Source: Nostoc sp. ATCC 43529
Lineage (GTDB): Bacteria; Cyanobacteriota; Cyanobacteriia; Cyanobacteriales; Nostocaceae
Length of the DNA: 32,188 nucleotides
Assembly (NCBI GenBank): GCA_003326205.1
Contig: LWTK01000067.1
Location: 1 to 32,188 of the forward strand
Direction of reading: 5' to 3'
Positions 17,786-27,938 of the stretch are shown here, piece by piece; position 1 is the first letter of the stretch; each line of letters begins with the position of its first letter. The notes beneath the pieces were generated by a model. It was not told where the DNA came from. It did no database searches and was given only the letters and a program-made list of their open reading frames with translations. Made by a program: the position numbers and the translations under genes.

Positions 17786-20700
17786 CTAGTTGTTAAAGTT
17801 TATGGCTCTATCTACCTCTTCCAGAGAAATATTTCCCTTCTGTAGTTTCATTAACAGTTGTTCCCATTTAGCCTTATTTTGGGCTTCATTCTCTTGAGGG
17901 CTTTCAACAGTTAACCAATAACGTTCGCGGGCAAAAGGATATGTGGGTAAACTAACTTTATGTGCAAGTGAATTACTATTAAGAGTCTCCCAATTAATAT
18001 CTAAACCATTAACCCAATGCTGCATTAATTGTTCATATTTTTGATTGGTTATCAAATCCTGAACCAAAATCTGCTTTTCGTTTTCGGATTCAAATGTAGG
18101 GAGTTGCTTAGTTTTTTGAGCAGTAAAAACTTTATTTGTTTCTAAATTGCCTTGAACAACTAATTCAAGTAACTCAGCTAATTCTGCCTTCGATTTTACC
18201 CATAGTGCTATTCGAGCGGCCATAGGTTCACGCCCAACTTGTAACGTATAGGCAATATCAGATAAAAATGCTGGTTTTTCTTCTTGAATAGAGTTATTTA
18301 AAAACTGAGAAAAGTTTTTAATGTATTCGTGTAATCGTTCCTGATTTCGAGCTGATAGAAGAATGAACTGAGATAATGGTTGAGTCTCCTGCTGATGTAC
18401 ATCTGCATTTTGAGAAGCATATTCTTCAAGCAAAATATGAGCATTTGCACCTCCAAACCCAAATGAACTAACCCCTGCTCTTCTTGGTATCGGGCGACCC
18501 TGTTTATCCTTTAAAACTTCCCAATCCTTAGTTTTGGATAGGATATAAAATGGACTATCTGCAATTTCAATATAGGGATTGATAACTTGAAAGCTCGGAG
18601 ATCCAGGTAATATTTTGTTTTTCATACATAGCAAAACTTTTATCACTCCTGTGATGCCAGCTGCTGCTTCTAAATGTCCGATATTGGCTTTGACGCTCCC
18701 AATTCCGCAAACAGGATATGGACTTTCAAGGGAAGATTTAAAGCTAGCAAAAGCTCGTTTTAATCCATTAATTTCTAATGGATCTCCTAGCTGAGTTCCG
18801 GTTCCATGAGCTTCAATGTAGCTAATTGTGTAGGGATCTATTTCAGCTTTTTCATAGACTTGACGAATTAAATCAGCTTGTGCGTGAGCATTGGGAACTG
18901 TCAGTGATGGAACACGTCCGCCATGATTTACCCCAGTTCCTTTGATAACAGCGTAGATATAATCCTTATCTTTTTGCGCTTGTTTTAAAGGCTTAAGTAA
19001 CAATGCTCCTACGCCTTCACCCCGCACAAATCCGTTAGCGTTTTGGTCAAAAGGTCGGCAACGACCATCAGGCGATAAAAATCCAGCTTGACTATAAGCA
19101 ATGTATTGTGGAGGAGTAATTATCAAATTAACCCCGCCAGCAATAGCAGCTTCACATTCGCCAGATTGAATAGCTTGAACTGCACGATGCACAGCAACCA
19201 ATGAACTGGAACAAGCAGTGTTAACAGGTTCGCTGGGGCCATGCCAGTTCATAAAATAGGAAATTCGGTTAGCTAAAACAGCATGAGAAAGACCCGAAGG
19301 AGTGTGCGGGTTGCCAACTTGCCCACTCTTTTGTGCAAGTTCAAAATAGTCAAATGAACAAACTCCTACAAAGACTCCCATGTTGGGGAAATGCGAAGGA
19401 CGATATCCTGCATCTTCAAGGGTTTTCCAAACTACTTGTAAAAACAGTCGTTGCTGCGGGTCCATCAGTTCTGCTTCCGCAGGGGAAATCCCAAAAAATA
19501 ATGGATCGAACGCGGCAATATCCTCCAAAAAACTGCCCCATTTGGAAATGTTGCCATTGAAATCTTGAGGTAAATTGCCATAAAATTCAGACAAATTAAA
19601 CCGTTCTGGAGGTATTTCTGCAATTAGTTCTCGGCACTCTTTGAGGTTATTCCAAAAATCTTCTAAAGTCGGTGAGCCAGGAAATAAACCTCCAATCCCT
19701 ACAATTGCAACATCGTCTGTGTATGATTTTGGTTGCTGTGTAACTGCTACAACTGGAGAAGATAAAGTTTTTAAATCCTCTTGTGTCGATGTAGGTTGTG
19801 ACGAATTAGAAAAAAGAAACTGTTCGCAACTTGATCGATGTTCTGCAATTAGAAATTCAGTAATAGAGGGGATGGAACCATATTCAAATAAGAGGGTTTT
19901 TGGTAAATTTCCTAAATCCTGTTCCATTCGTTTGACAATTTGCAGGTTGATTAATGAATCTACTCCCAGCTGGTCGAACCCAGATTTACTTGCAATTTCT
20001 TCTGGTTGTAATTTCAGAATTTCTGAGAATATGCTGATAATATAAGCTCGAACTTCTTTCGATAATTCATGCTCAGATATAGTTTTTGGCTGCCGATCGT
20101 CTTTAATAGGAACGGTTAGCAAAGGAACAGATTGAGGAGAAGAATTTGGAATATTAAAACTTGTCGGTCTAGTTGAGCTAGTAAGTTTTTCAGATATGAT
20201 GATTGCTTGATTGTGACTTTCATCTGCAACAGATGGTTGTCCTAGTACTGTAATGCAGTGAAATCCACCTTTCTCTAAGTGTTGTTTCCACTGTGAAATA
20301 GATAAGACAGGAGTATTAGATTGAATGCGTACCGTATCCTCAAATAACCACCAACCTTTTAAAAGAGCAAAAGTTAACTTGCCAAAATCTGTTGCTCGCG
20401 TTAATTCGTAGAGAACTAAGATTCCTCCAGGTTTTAGGAGAGTATTAACATTAGTCAATGTCTCTTGAATATTTTTCGTAGCGTGTAACACATTTGCTGC
20501 AACGATAATATCAAAGGAATTAGGGCTAAATCCTTGAGATTCAATAGCAGCTTCAATATTTAAAACTTGACAAACTATGTTAGGAAAATCATTGGCAAAA
20601 CGTTGACGACCATGATTTACCAAAGCCACTGTCAGGTCGGTATAGGTGTACTCAAGGCGATGTTTATAATCTTGCAGTCCAGCAAGAATACTTTCAGTTG

Positions 20701-23700
20701 TTGAACCTGTACCAGCACCCACCTCTAATATTTTAATTTGACCATCAATGAATGGCAGACGCTCTGCAACAATGCAACGCACAGCTAGTTTAGCGAGTTG
20801 ATTAAAGTAGTCAGTTAATTTATTGTTTTTGTAAATAGTTTCTACTAAATCTGTTTTACCGTCTTGGAAAAAGGCTTCAAGCCCATCTTTTTCGCCTTTC
20901 AATACCTCAGGTAAAATGTCTAAACAACGATCTAATAATGTTGCAAATCCTTGGAGATCTGGAAATTGTTTGAGAATCCTCTGTTGCTGATGAGCTAATA
21001 CAGTCAATTCTTGAGGACTGGTATAAATTTTGGATGTTGTGACGATATCTTGCCGATCTAGTTGAATATAACCTTGCTTATTCAATAGCTTTAACAACTC
21101 TGTGAATAGACGCTCTTGTAATAGACTGATACCAAGCTTTGCCCTTAACTCATCTTGAGAATAGCGTTTTTCAGGAGAATGGAAAACTCCCATACTTTGG
21201 AAGACACTTAATAATCGCTGGCGTCCAACAGCCTCTAGTTCTTCCATTCCCAAATCGAGTTTAATTGTCTCCTGCTCGTGTTGAATTATGAAAGATTTAG
21301 CCTCTCTAGCAACAACATCAGTCACTAAAAGTTTTTCGGATGATGTGGTTACCTTTGGCTGAAGCTGTGCATCGGCAGGTTTTTTGGTTGCGATTTCAAC
21401 CCAGCATCGCCGTTTGATAAAAGGATAGGTGGGAAGTGGAACGCGCTGTCTAAAGTTTCTTTGATGTAGGATATCCCAAGGAATCGTTACTCCTTCAACC
21501 CACAGTCGAGCAATTTCATGCCATTTGTGTTTTGTGATTAGACTTTCAATAAAAGCTTGGCCTTCGTCGCTGCTTGCCAAAAGTGCAGTTATATGATTTT
21601 CATCTATTGAAATACCTGCGATCGCATTAGCAGAACTTTCTCCAGTTTCTAAATACTGATTTAAACTCGAAACAATTGCAGCAAGGTTATTTCCGATGAC
21701 AATCAATCGATGCTCCATCTGCTCTCGCCCCATCTGTTGAGTGTAAGCGATATCTGCCAACAAAGAGCGATCGCCTTTGTTAACTAATGATTGCAGATGT
21801 TTTGTCAAACGTTCGGCAACAATTCGCAATTGTTCTGGACTTTTTGCTGAAAGAGGAATTAAATGCCATTCTGTCTCAGAGCGATCGACTTTCACAAGTT
21901 GAGGAAATTCCTCTAACACTACATGAGCGTTAACACCACCAAAACCAAAAGAACTGACTCCAGCCCGCCTCAACAATCCCGGATCTGGAATCCAAGCCTG
22001 TGTTTGCTCAACTATATAGAACGGACTACCCTCAATATCAATGTAAGGATTTAAGGTTTTAAAATTAATTGTGGCTGGAAGCTTTTTATACTTCATTGCC
22101 AAGGCGACTTTAATCAAGCCTGCAATCCCCGCCGCTGCTTCCAAGTGACCAATGTTCGTTTTTACAGTACCGATCCCACAGTACCCGCTTTGGGAATTTG
22201 ATTGCAATCCTGATGAGTCATCATTAAAAACTTTTTTCAGAGCATTAATTTCAATGGGATCTCCCAAAGCTGTACCCGTACCATGAGCTTCAATATAGGT
22301 GACAGTAGATGCATTAATATCTGCATCTTGGTAAGCTGCTATCAAACAACTAGCTTGAGCATTTGGATTTGGTACAGTTAATCCCTGAACAACATGACCA
22401 CCGTGATTAACCGCACTTCCCTTAATCACTGCATAGATATGATCTCCATCTGCAATAGCTTTGTTCAGAGGCTTGAGGAAAATCACTCCTATTCCTTCGC
22501 CTCTGACATATCCATCTGCATCGCGATCGAAAGTTTTACACCGACCATCAGGCGATAACATACTAGCTTGAGTACAAGCAATAAAAGGTTTAGGGTTAAT
22601 TAATAAATTGGAGCCTCCTACTAAGGCTGCTTCACATTCTCCTAATCGCAAAGATCGGATAGCACGATGAACAGCTACAAGGGAACTCGAACAGCCTGTA
22701 TCTACAGGTTCACTAGGCCCGTGGAGATCCAGCAAATAAGAGATGCGGTTGACAAGAACTGAAGCTGAAACCCCTGTAACTACATGAGCTTCAACATCTT
22801 TGCCAGCCGCAGCCAAAACGCTGGCATAGTCAAAGGTTGTAACGCCAACAAAAACCCCAGTTTTACTGCCAGCTAGTTTCGAGGGACAATAACCTGCATC
22901 TTCAATTGCTCCCCAAGCAGTTTGTAGCAGCAACCTTTGTTGAGGGTCCATCATCTCTGCTTCATAGGGAGAAATTCGGAAGAATAGGGGATCGAATTTG
23001 TCAATGTCAGATATAAATCCGCCACTATTAGCTGCAATACTAGACTGATACTCATCCCATCGGAATCGCTCGATTGGGATTTGGGACAACAAACTCCGCT
23101 CTGCTTCCAGGTTTTGCCAAAAAGATTTTAAATCCGGCGATCCTGGAAAGATTCCATTCATGCCAATAATGGCAATATCTTGGATTCTGGCGCTATTAGT
23201 ATCTTGTTGAAATTGTGGTTGCTTTGGCTGAGTATTAGAGGTTGGTGTATAACTAGTCGATGTTTGCGTTGGCAAATCAATATTTTTATGCTTATCTTTT
23301 AATTGATAACTAACTTGAATTTTGTCATTGTACTGTTCGAGTAAATACATTGCATAACTTTGGACAGTTCGATGCTCATACAAAACAGCAGGAGATATCT
23401 GAATCTCAAATTTTTTGTTAATAGCTTCAGTAAGTTCCGTCACAGTCAGCGATTCAAACCCCAGGTTAGCCAAATCTTCATCTGCTTTCAGGACATTTCG
23501 GCGTAACCGCAATATTTTGATAACCATTTGTGAAAGGTCGTCAATCACTAATTGTAAGAGTGCTAATTGGGGATATTTCACATCACTTGATAAGGGCTGA
23601 GAATTGTTTTGCATATCAGCAAGATGATAATTTTGTTGCATTGGACGAGTGAGTGTTGTCTCAACCTGCTCATAGTTACCAGGTGCAATGATTAATTGCG

Positions 23701-26700
23701 ACAATTTATCCTGCTTTGCCAGCATCATACTTAACCACAATCCTTGCAGTCCCAACTCTGTCGATAAACTTTCAATTCCAGTAGCCTGTGTAATTAAAGC
23801 CTCACGTTCTGGCGCTATCTGCATCCCACCTTCTCGCCAATAAGGCCAATTAATCGCTAGGGTTTGGCCATGGCGTTGTCCTTGAAGACGATGCCGTTCT
23901 CGTAAGTCTGCAAAATCATCTAAAAATCGATTTCCTGTAGCGTAAGCTGCCGAATTTGCTGTGCTGAGGCAGGCTGATAACGAAGAGAAGAGAACAAAGA
24001 AAGATAAAGGCTCATTTTGAGTAACTTTATCTAATACCAGACACCCCTCGATTTTAGGCACAGTCACTTGCTCAAGCTCATCTCTATCCATATCTGCTAG
24101 TCGAGAACCTTGACCGCGGATACCCGTAGCATGGATTACACCATTTAACTGACCCCAACGTTGTTTAGCATCAGCTACACAAGCTTGCATCTGCGTTTCA
24201 TCTGTAGCGTCAGCTTGAAAATAAACTACTTCGCCTCCAGCTTTTTCAATATCTAGCAAACGAGATTTAATTAAATCATTTAAAGGCGATCGCCCTGTTA
24301 AAATAAGTCGAGCCTGATATTGTTTCGCTAATGAAGTTGCCACAATTAAGCCGATTCCACCAGCACCTCCTGTAATCAAAACAACTCCTCTCCGAGATAA
24401 AGGAGTAAATTGCACAAGCCGATCTGGCTGGAAATGATGAGGAGTAATTTGACGAATCCAACGCTGCTGATTGGAATAGCGAATTTCTGCAATAGAACCT
24501 TCTAAAGCATTTTCAGAAAAAGCTATTTTGATAAATTCAGCGATATTTAAATGTTCCTGTTGAATTTGAATAAATCTATAACGCAACCAAGATGCTTCGC
24601 TAATTGCTGATAAGGCTAGACCAACTCCACAACTTTGGTCGGGTTGAGCAGTTTCGTTTATACTCCGGAATCCATAACAAATGGTGATGGGTCGATGAGT
24701 TCGAGCTTGTTGAATTAAAGATTGAGTTAAATAGTAAAGAATATTTAAGCCAAATTGTCTTGATTCTGCAATGGATTTTCCTAGCTTCTCAAGGGTTTGG
24801 CAACATCTATCAAAGTTCCACAGTAAGATGATTTGAGTTATTTGCAGCCCTTGATTAGCCAAATGAGTTAATAGTCGTGTATAGGCTTGAGGGTCTTGTG
24901 AATCTAGGGTAAAAATGTTGCTTTGATTAGGCAGAACGGTCGTTCCAGGTTTAACAAATATCCATTGGGATGTAGTTGTTCCAAACTCTTTGTGTATTGC
25001 TTCAATCCATGATTCGTGGGGCACAAAAATCAGAACTGTTTTTGGTTTTTGTTCGTTAAAATACTGTCCATAATTGAGAATTGGTTGGGATTTTTGCCAT
25101 GTTAGTTTAAATATATGTAAATTTAACAATTGTTTGTCAAATAACTGAGATGAATCAGTCAGTGAAGGTTCTGGTATATTCTGGATATCTGCATCTGAAA
25201 ACCAATAACGCTGACGTTGGAAAGGATAAGTTGGGATTGCAACGCGATCGCTAGGATAGGGGCGATCAAACTCCAGCCAATTAATAGAGAAGCCGTGGGC
25301 GTACAACTGTCCTAAGCTGTAGAGCATTTGCTCCCAGTCTTGCAACTCTGGTGTTAGGCTAGCAAGCCATATTCCAAAATCTTCCGAGAAGCATCGTCTT
25401 CCCAAATTCAATAAAGTTGGTTTGGGGCCAATTTCTAAAAACACCCCAATTTCTTGTTGTTGTAAAGTTTGAATTCCTGAGACAAATTGCACAGCTTGGC
25501 GTAAGTGCTGACACCAATAATCAGCAGTTGCTATTTCAGTTGTGACTAACTTACCTGTAACATTTGAAACAATTTGAATCTGAGGATAAGCATAATTAAT
25601 TGTTCGGGCTACAGCATCAAATTGAGACAATATCGGCTCTACTAATGGGGAATGAAAAGCATGGGAAACGCTCAATTGTTTTGTGGAGATTCCATTAATT
25701 TCTAAGGTAGTAATAATAGTTTGAATTCTGGAACTTTCACCGGCAATGACAATATTACGCGGCCCATTAATTGCTGCAATACTAACGAATTCTGCGTGCT
25801 TGAGAAGCAAAGGTTGAATTTCTTCTGGGGTAGCGATGACCGCAACCATCTTACCGTTGGGTGGTAGCGATCGCATCAGTCTAGTACGTTCGGCAAGCAA
25901 TTTCAGAGCATCTTCCAGGCTAAATACACCAGCAACACAAGCCGCTACATATTCGCCGACGCTATGTCCCATTACAATATTAGGTTTAATACCCCAGGCT
26001 TTCCACTGCTGATATAAAGCATATTCCAAAGCAAACAAGGCCAATTGAGTATAAGCAGTTTCATGAATAGGAGAAGTTTGTCCTTCGTCTGGATATAGGA
26101 CTTTTAATAGCGGAATCTCTAAGTAAGACTGTAATAGGGCATCACAGCGATCGAGAGTTTCTCGAAAAACAGGCTGAGTCTGATAAAACTGCTGCCCCAT
26201 GCCGACATACTGAGATCCTTGCCCTGTAAACAGAAAAGCCACTTTTGGCTGCAAAACACTACTTGATAGCTGCCCTGAAAATACTCCTGCAACCTCATTC
26301 TTGGCTGTAAAGCCAGCCAATTTTTCTACCAATTGAGCACAAGAAGTAGCAACTACCGCTAAACGGTGATTGAAGTGCGATCGCCCATTCCTCGCGCTGT
26401 AACAAATATCTGCAATAGATAACTCTGAGTGAGTTTGTAGGTAAATTTGATAGCTATTGGCATATTCCTGTAAAGCTTCCTCAGTCTTAGCTGCGATCGT
26501 CAGCAAGCATACAGGAGCGTTGTTAATTTCAGCTTTAGCCACCTTTTGATCTGAGGCTTCTTCTAGCACAACGTGTGCATTAGTGCCACTAAAGCCAAAA
26601 GAACTGACCCCAGCAATCCTGGGTTTTCCTGTTGTTGTCCAAGGAATAGGTTGAGTAAGTACAACTACAGGCAAATTTTCCCAATCAATGTAAGAATTAG

Positions 26701-27925
26701 GATTTTTAAAATGTAAATGAGGGGCTATTTGTTGCTTTTGCATCTGCAACACTACCTTGATCAGTCCTGCGATCCCTGCGGCGCATTCTGTGTGACCAAT
26801 ATTAGTTTTCACTGAACCCAGTATCAGTGGCTGCTGTTGGGAATGATTGTCTGCAAACACAGATCCTAAAGCCCCAACTTCAATAGGATCTCCTAAGGAA
26901 GTTCCTGTGCCATGAGCTTCAATATAGCTTACCTCAGCCGGGTCTACTCCCCCACTTTTGAGTGCTTGGCGAATAACTGCCTCTTGGGAAGGGCCATTAG
27001 GTACAGTTAGTCCTCCACTGGGGCCATCTTGATTAACTGCTGAACCTCGAATCAAGGCAAGAATGTTGTCTCCATCGGCAACAGCATCAGAGAAACGTTT
27101 AAGGATAATCATGCCGCAACCTTCAGCACGAACATATCCATTAGCAGCAGCATCAAAAGTTTTACAACGCCCATCTGGAGTTAGCATCCCAGCCTGAGAA
27201 AAGACAACACTTAAGGCCGGATACAGCAATAAATTGACGCCACCTGCTAATGCCAGATTGCACTCCCGTTGTCGCAGACTTTGGCAAGCCAAATGTACAG
27301 CAACTAGAGAAGAAGAACAAGCTGTATCTACTGCCAGACTTGGACCAGTAACACCAAGCAAATAAGACAAACGTCCAGCAGCAGCGCTCAGAGCAGTCCC
27401 CGTTCCTGCATAAGCCATCCAAGCTTGGTTTTGGTCTACATGCTTAGAGTAATCACTACCACCAATGCCGATAAAGACTCCAGTCAGACTATTTATCAGT
27501 TGTTGGGGAAGAATGTGACCATACTCAAGGGCTTCCCAGCTGACCTCAAGTAATAAGCGCTGTTGGGGATCTATGTAAGCAGCTTCACGAGGAGAGATAC
27601 CAAAAAACTCAGGGTCAAAGGTGTCAACTTGGTCGAGAAAACCACCGTAGCGAGCAGATATTTTGCCTACAGTTTGGGGTCGAGGGTCGTAGTAGTCGTC
27701 AATATTCCAGCGCTCTGGAGGAATTTCAATAATTGAATCAACACCATTTTGTAGCAGTTTCCAGAACAACTCTGGATTGTTTGCTTTTCCAGGAAAACGG
27801 CAACCCATACCAACAATCGCAATTGGTTCTTTGCTAGCACTTTCTAGTTCGCTTAACTTTGACTCCAACCGCTTAATCATGAGAAACGATTTCTGCAAAG
27901 GAGTTAGTTGTTCGTTGTTGTTCAT
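17786..27925 (-). CDS. PKS B: hybrid cis/trans-AT polyketide synthase, KS-AT-KR-ACP | KS-cMT-ACP | KS
   Basis: This 3379-residue synthase begins with a coiled-coil docking segment (residues 5-31). Module 1: KS (Cys203, His338, His378), AT (GHSVGE with Ser655; HAFH at 755-758, a malonyl signature), KR (TGGAGGIG near 1185, Tyr1328), ACP (Ser1492). Module 2: KS (Cys1745, His1881, His1927), C-methyltransferase (EVGAGTGST near 2400), ACP (Ser2657), no AT. It ends with a KS (Cys2905, His3040, His3084) and a short helical tail (LMKLQKGNISLEEVDRAI) resembling the N-terminus of PKS C. The front half (docking, KS, AT) is of the ordinary cyanobacterial cis-AT kind; from the KR onward it looks like trans-AT PKSs. 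ATG 27925 has AGGAAG 7 bases upstream. The gaps of 33 bases to PKS A and 39 to PKS C imply one transcript. Confidence 0.97.
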   Translation of the reverse strand: MNNNEQLTPLQKSFLMIKRLESKLSELESASKEPIAIVGMGCRFPGKANNPELFWKLLQNGVDSIIEIPPERWNIDDYYDPRPQTVGKISARYGGFLDQVDTFDPEFFGISPREAAYIDPQQRLLLEVSWEALEYGHILPQQLINSLTGVFIGIGGSDYSKHVDQNQAWMAYAGTGTALSAAAGRLSYLLGVTGPSLAVDTACSSSLVAVHLACQSLRQRECNLALAGGVNLLLYPALSVVFSQAGMLTPDGRCKTFDAAANGYVRAEGCGMIILKRFSDAVADGDNILALIRGSAVNQDGPSGGLTVPNGPSQEAVIRQALKSGGVDPAEVSYIEAHGTGTSLGDPIEVGALGSVFADNHSQQQPLILGSVKTNIGHTECAAGIAGLIKVVLQMQKQQIAPHLHFKNPNSYIDWENLPVVVLTQPIPWTTTGKPRIAGVSSFGFSGTNAHVVLEEASDQKVAKAEINNAPVCLLTIAAKTEEALQEYANSYQIYLQTHSELSIADICYSARNGRSHFNHRLAVVATSCAQLVEKLAGFTAKNEVAGVFSGQLSSSVLQPKVAFLFTGQGSQYVGMGQQFYQTQPVFRETLDRCDALLQSYLEIPLLKVLYPDEGQTSPIHETAYTQLALFALEYALYQQWKAWGIKPNIVMGHSVGEYVAACVAGVFSLEDALKLLAERTRLMRSLPPNGKMVAVIATPEEIQPLLLKHAEFVSIAAINGPRNIVIAGESSRIQTIITTLEINGISTKQLSVSHAFHSPLVEPILSQFDAVARTINYAYPQIQIVSNVTGKLVTTEIATADYWCQHLRQAVQFVSGIQTLQQQEIGVFLEIGPKPTLLNLGRRCFSEDFGIWLASLTPELQDWEQMLYSLGQLYAHGFSINWLEFDRPYPSDRVAIPTYPFQRQRYWFSDADIQNIPEPSLTDSSQLFDKQLLNLHIFKLTWQKSQPILNYGQYFNEQKPKTVLIFVPHESWIEAIHKEFGTTTSQWIFVKPGTTVLPNQSNIFTLDSQDPQAYTRLLTHLANQGLQITQIILLWNFDRCCQTLEKLGKSIAESRQFGLNILYYLTQSLIQQARTHRPITICYGFRSINETAQPDQSCGVGLALSAISEASWLRYRFIQIQQEHLNIAEFIKIAFSENALEGSIAEIRYSNQQRWIRQITPHHFQPDRLVQFTPLSRRGVVLITGGAGGIGLIVATSLAKQYQARLILTGRSPLNDLIKSRLLDIEKAGGEVVYFQADATDETQMQACVADAKQRWGQLNGVIHATGIRGQGSRLADMDRDELEQVTVPKIEGCLVLDKVTQNEPLSFFVLFSSLSACLSTANSAAYATGNRFLDDFADLRERHRLQGQRHGQTLAINWPYWREGGMQIAPEREALITQATGIESLSTELGLQGLWLSMMLAKQDKLSQLIIAPGNYEQVETTLTRPMQQNYHLADMQNNSQPLSSDVKYPQLALLQLVIDDLSQMVIKILRLRRNVLKADEDLANLGFESLTVTELTEAINKKFEIQISPAVLYEHRTVQSYAMYLLEQYNDKIQVSYQLKDKHKNIDLPTQTSTSYTPTSNTQPKQPQFQQDTNSARIQDIAIIGMNGIFPGSPDLKSFWQNLEAERSLLSQIPIERFRWDEYQSSIAANSGGFISDIDKFDPLFFRISPYEAEMMDPQQRLLLQTAWGAIEDAGYCPSKLAGSKTGVFVGVTTFDYASVLAAAGKDVEAHVVTGVSASVLVNRISYLLDLHGPSEPVDTGCSSSLVAVHRAIRSLRLGECEAALVGGSNLLINPKPFIACTQASMLSPDGRCKTFDRDADGYVRGEGIGVIFLKPLNKAIADGDHIYAVIKGSAVNHGGHVVQGLTVPNPNAQASCLIAAYQDADINASTVTYIEAHGTGTALGDPIEINALKKVFNDDSSGLQSNSQSGYCGIGTVKTNIGHLEAAAGIAGLIKVALAMKYKKLPATINFKTLNPYIDIEGSPFYIVEQTQAWIPDPGLLRRAGVSSFGFGGVNAHVVLEEFPQLVKVDRSETEWHLIPLSAKSPEQLRIVAERLTKHLQSLVNKGDRSLLADIAYTQQMGREQMEHRLIVIGNNLAAIVSSLNQYLETGESSANAIAGISIDENHITALLASSDEGQAFIESLITKHKWHEIARLWVEGVTIPWDILHQRNFRQRVPLPTYPFIKRRCWVEIATKKPADAQLQPKVTTSSEKLLVTDVVAREAKSFIIQHEQETIKLDLGMEELEAVGRQRLLSVFQSMGVFHSPEKRYSQDELRAKLGISLLQERLFTELLKLLNKQGYIQLDRQDIVTTSKIYTSPQELTVLAHQQQRILKQFPDLQGFATLLDRCLDILPEVLKGEKDGLEAFFQDGKTDLVETIYKNNKLTDYFNQLAKLAVRCIVAERLPFIDGQIKILEVGAGTGSTTESILAGLQDYKHRLEYTYTDLTVALVNHGRQRFANDFPNIVCQVLNIEAAIESQGFSPNSFDIIVAANVLHATKNIQETLTNVNTLLKPGGILVLYELTRATDFGKLTFALLKGWWLFEDTVRIQSNTPVLSISQWKQHLEKGGFHCITVLGQPSVADESHNQAIIISEKLTSSTRPTSFNIPNSSPQSVPLLTVPIKDDRQPKTISEHELSKEVRAYIISIFSEILKLQPEEIASKSGFDQLGVDSLINLQIVKRMEQDLGNLPKTLLFEYGSIPSITEFLIAEHRSSCEQFLFSNSSQPTSTQEDLKTLSSPVVAVTQQPKSYTDDVAIVGIGGLFPGSPTLEDFWNNLKECRELIAEIPPERFNLSEFYGNLPQDFNGNISKWGSFLEDIAAFDPLFFGISPAEAELMDPQQRLFLQVVWKTLEDAGYRPSHFPNMGVFVGVCSFDYFELAQKSGQVGNPHTPSGLSHAVLANRISYFMNWHGPSEPVNTACSSSLVAVHRAVQAIQSGECEAAIAGGVNLIITPPQYIAYSQAGFLSPDGRCRPFDQNANGFVRGEGVGALLLKPLKQAQKDKDYIYAVIKGTGVNHGGRVPSLTVPNAHAQADLIRQVYEKAEIDPYTISYIEAHGTGTQLGDPLEINGLKRAFASFKSSLESPYPVCGIGSVKANIGHLEAAAGITGVIKVLLCMKNKILPGSPSFQVINPYIEIADSPFYILSKTKDWEVLKDKQGRPIPRRAGVSSFGFGGANAHILLEEYASQNADVHQQETQPLSQFILLSARNQERLHEYIKNFSQFLNNSIQEEKPAFLSDIAYTLQVGREPMAARIALWVKSKAELAELLELVVQGNLETNKVFTAQKTKQLPTFESENEKQILVQDLITNQKYEQLMQHWVNGLDINWETLNSNSLAHKVSLPTYPFARERYWLTVESPQENEAQNKAKWEQLLMKLQKGNISLEEVDRAINFNN
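17789..19717 (-). other. PKS B C-terminal KS of a module split between two proteins
   Basis: The KS is catalytically complete (Cys2905, His3040, His3084), with VNTACSSS instead of the usual VDTACSSS. It ends in a LPTYPF linker (about 3325) and a helical tail. The KR and ACP of this module are at the start of PKS C, so the proteins must dock for the module to work. Confidence 0.88.
19836..23179 (-). other. PKS B module 2: KS-cMT-ACP, no AT
   Basis: This module should give an alpha-methyl, beta-keto unit, with no reductive domain present. The KS active site reads VDTGCSSS (Gly1744 before Cys1745). The cMT spans about residues 2233-2579 with ILEVGAGTGST. The ACP has GVDSLIN, Ser2657. There is no AT between KS and cMT. 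Confidence 0.9.
23333..27829 (-). other. PKS B module 1: KS-AT-KR-ACP, chimeric in style
   Basis: This is the last module with its own AT (HAFH, malonyl-type). The KR has Tyr1328 and Asn1332 but lacks the LDD Asp (HATGIRGQG), which predicts an A-type, L-configured hydroxyl. The KR end (INWPYWREGGM) and ACP (GFESLTV, FEIQISPAVLYEH) resemble trans-AT modules, unlike the KS and AT before them. Confidence 0.88.
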
Positions 27926-27932
27926 TCTTATA

Positions 27933-27938
27933 CTTCCT
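27933..27938 (-). promoter_or_regulatory. Ribosome binding site of PKS B
   Basis: AGGAAG, 7 bases before ATG 27925. The preceding bases (AAATATAGGA) closely match those before PKS C. Confidence 0.65.

Noticed and set aside
7241..19460. Stretches of shared DNA between KS domains, such as ttgtaaaaacagtcgttg near 7255 and 19437
   Set aside because: This is expected from paralogous KS domains coding the same conserved residues. It is not a mobile or regulatory repeat.
19641..20045. 134-codon open frame on the plus strand inside PKS B
   Set aside because: It is antisense to the ACP and KS3 region, which is strongly supported by motifs. It shows no family features and is a shadow frame.
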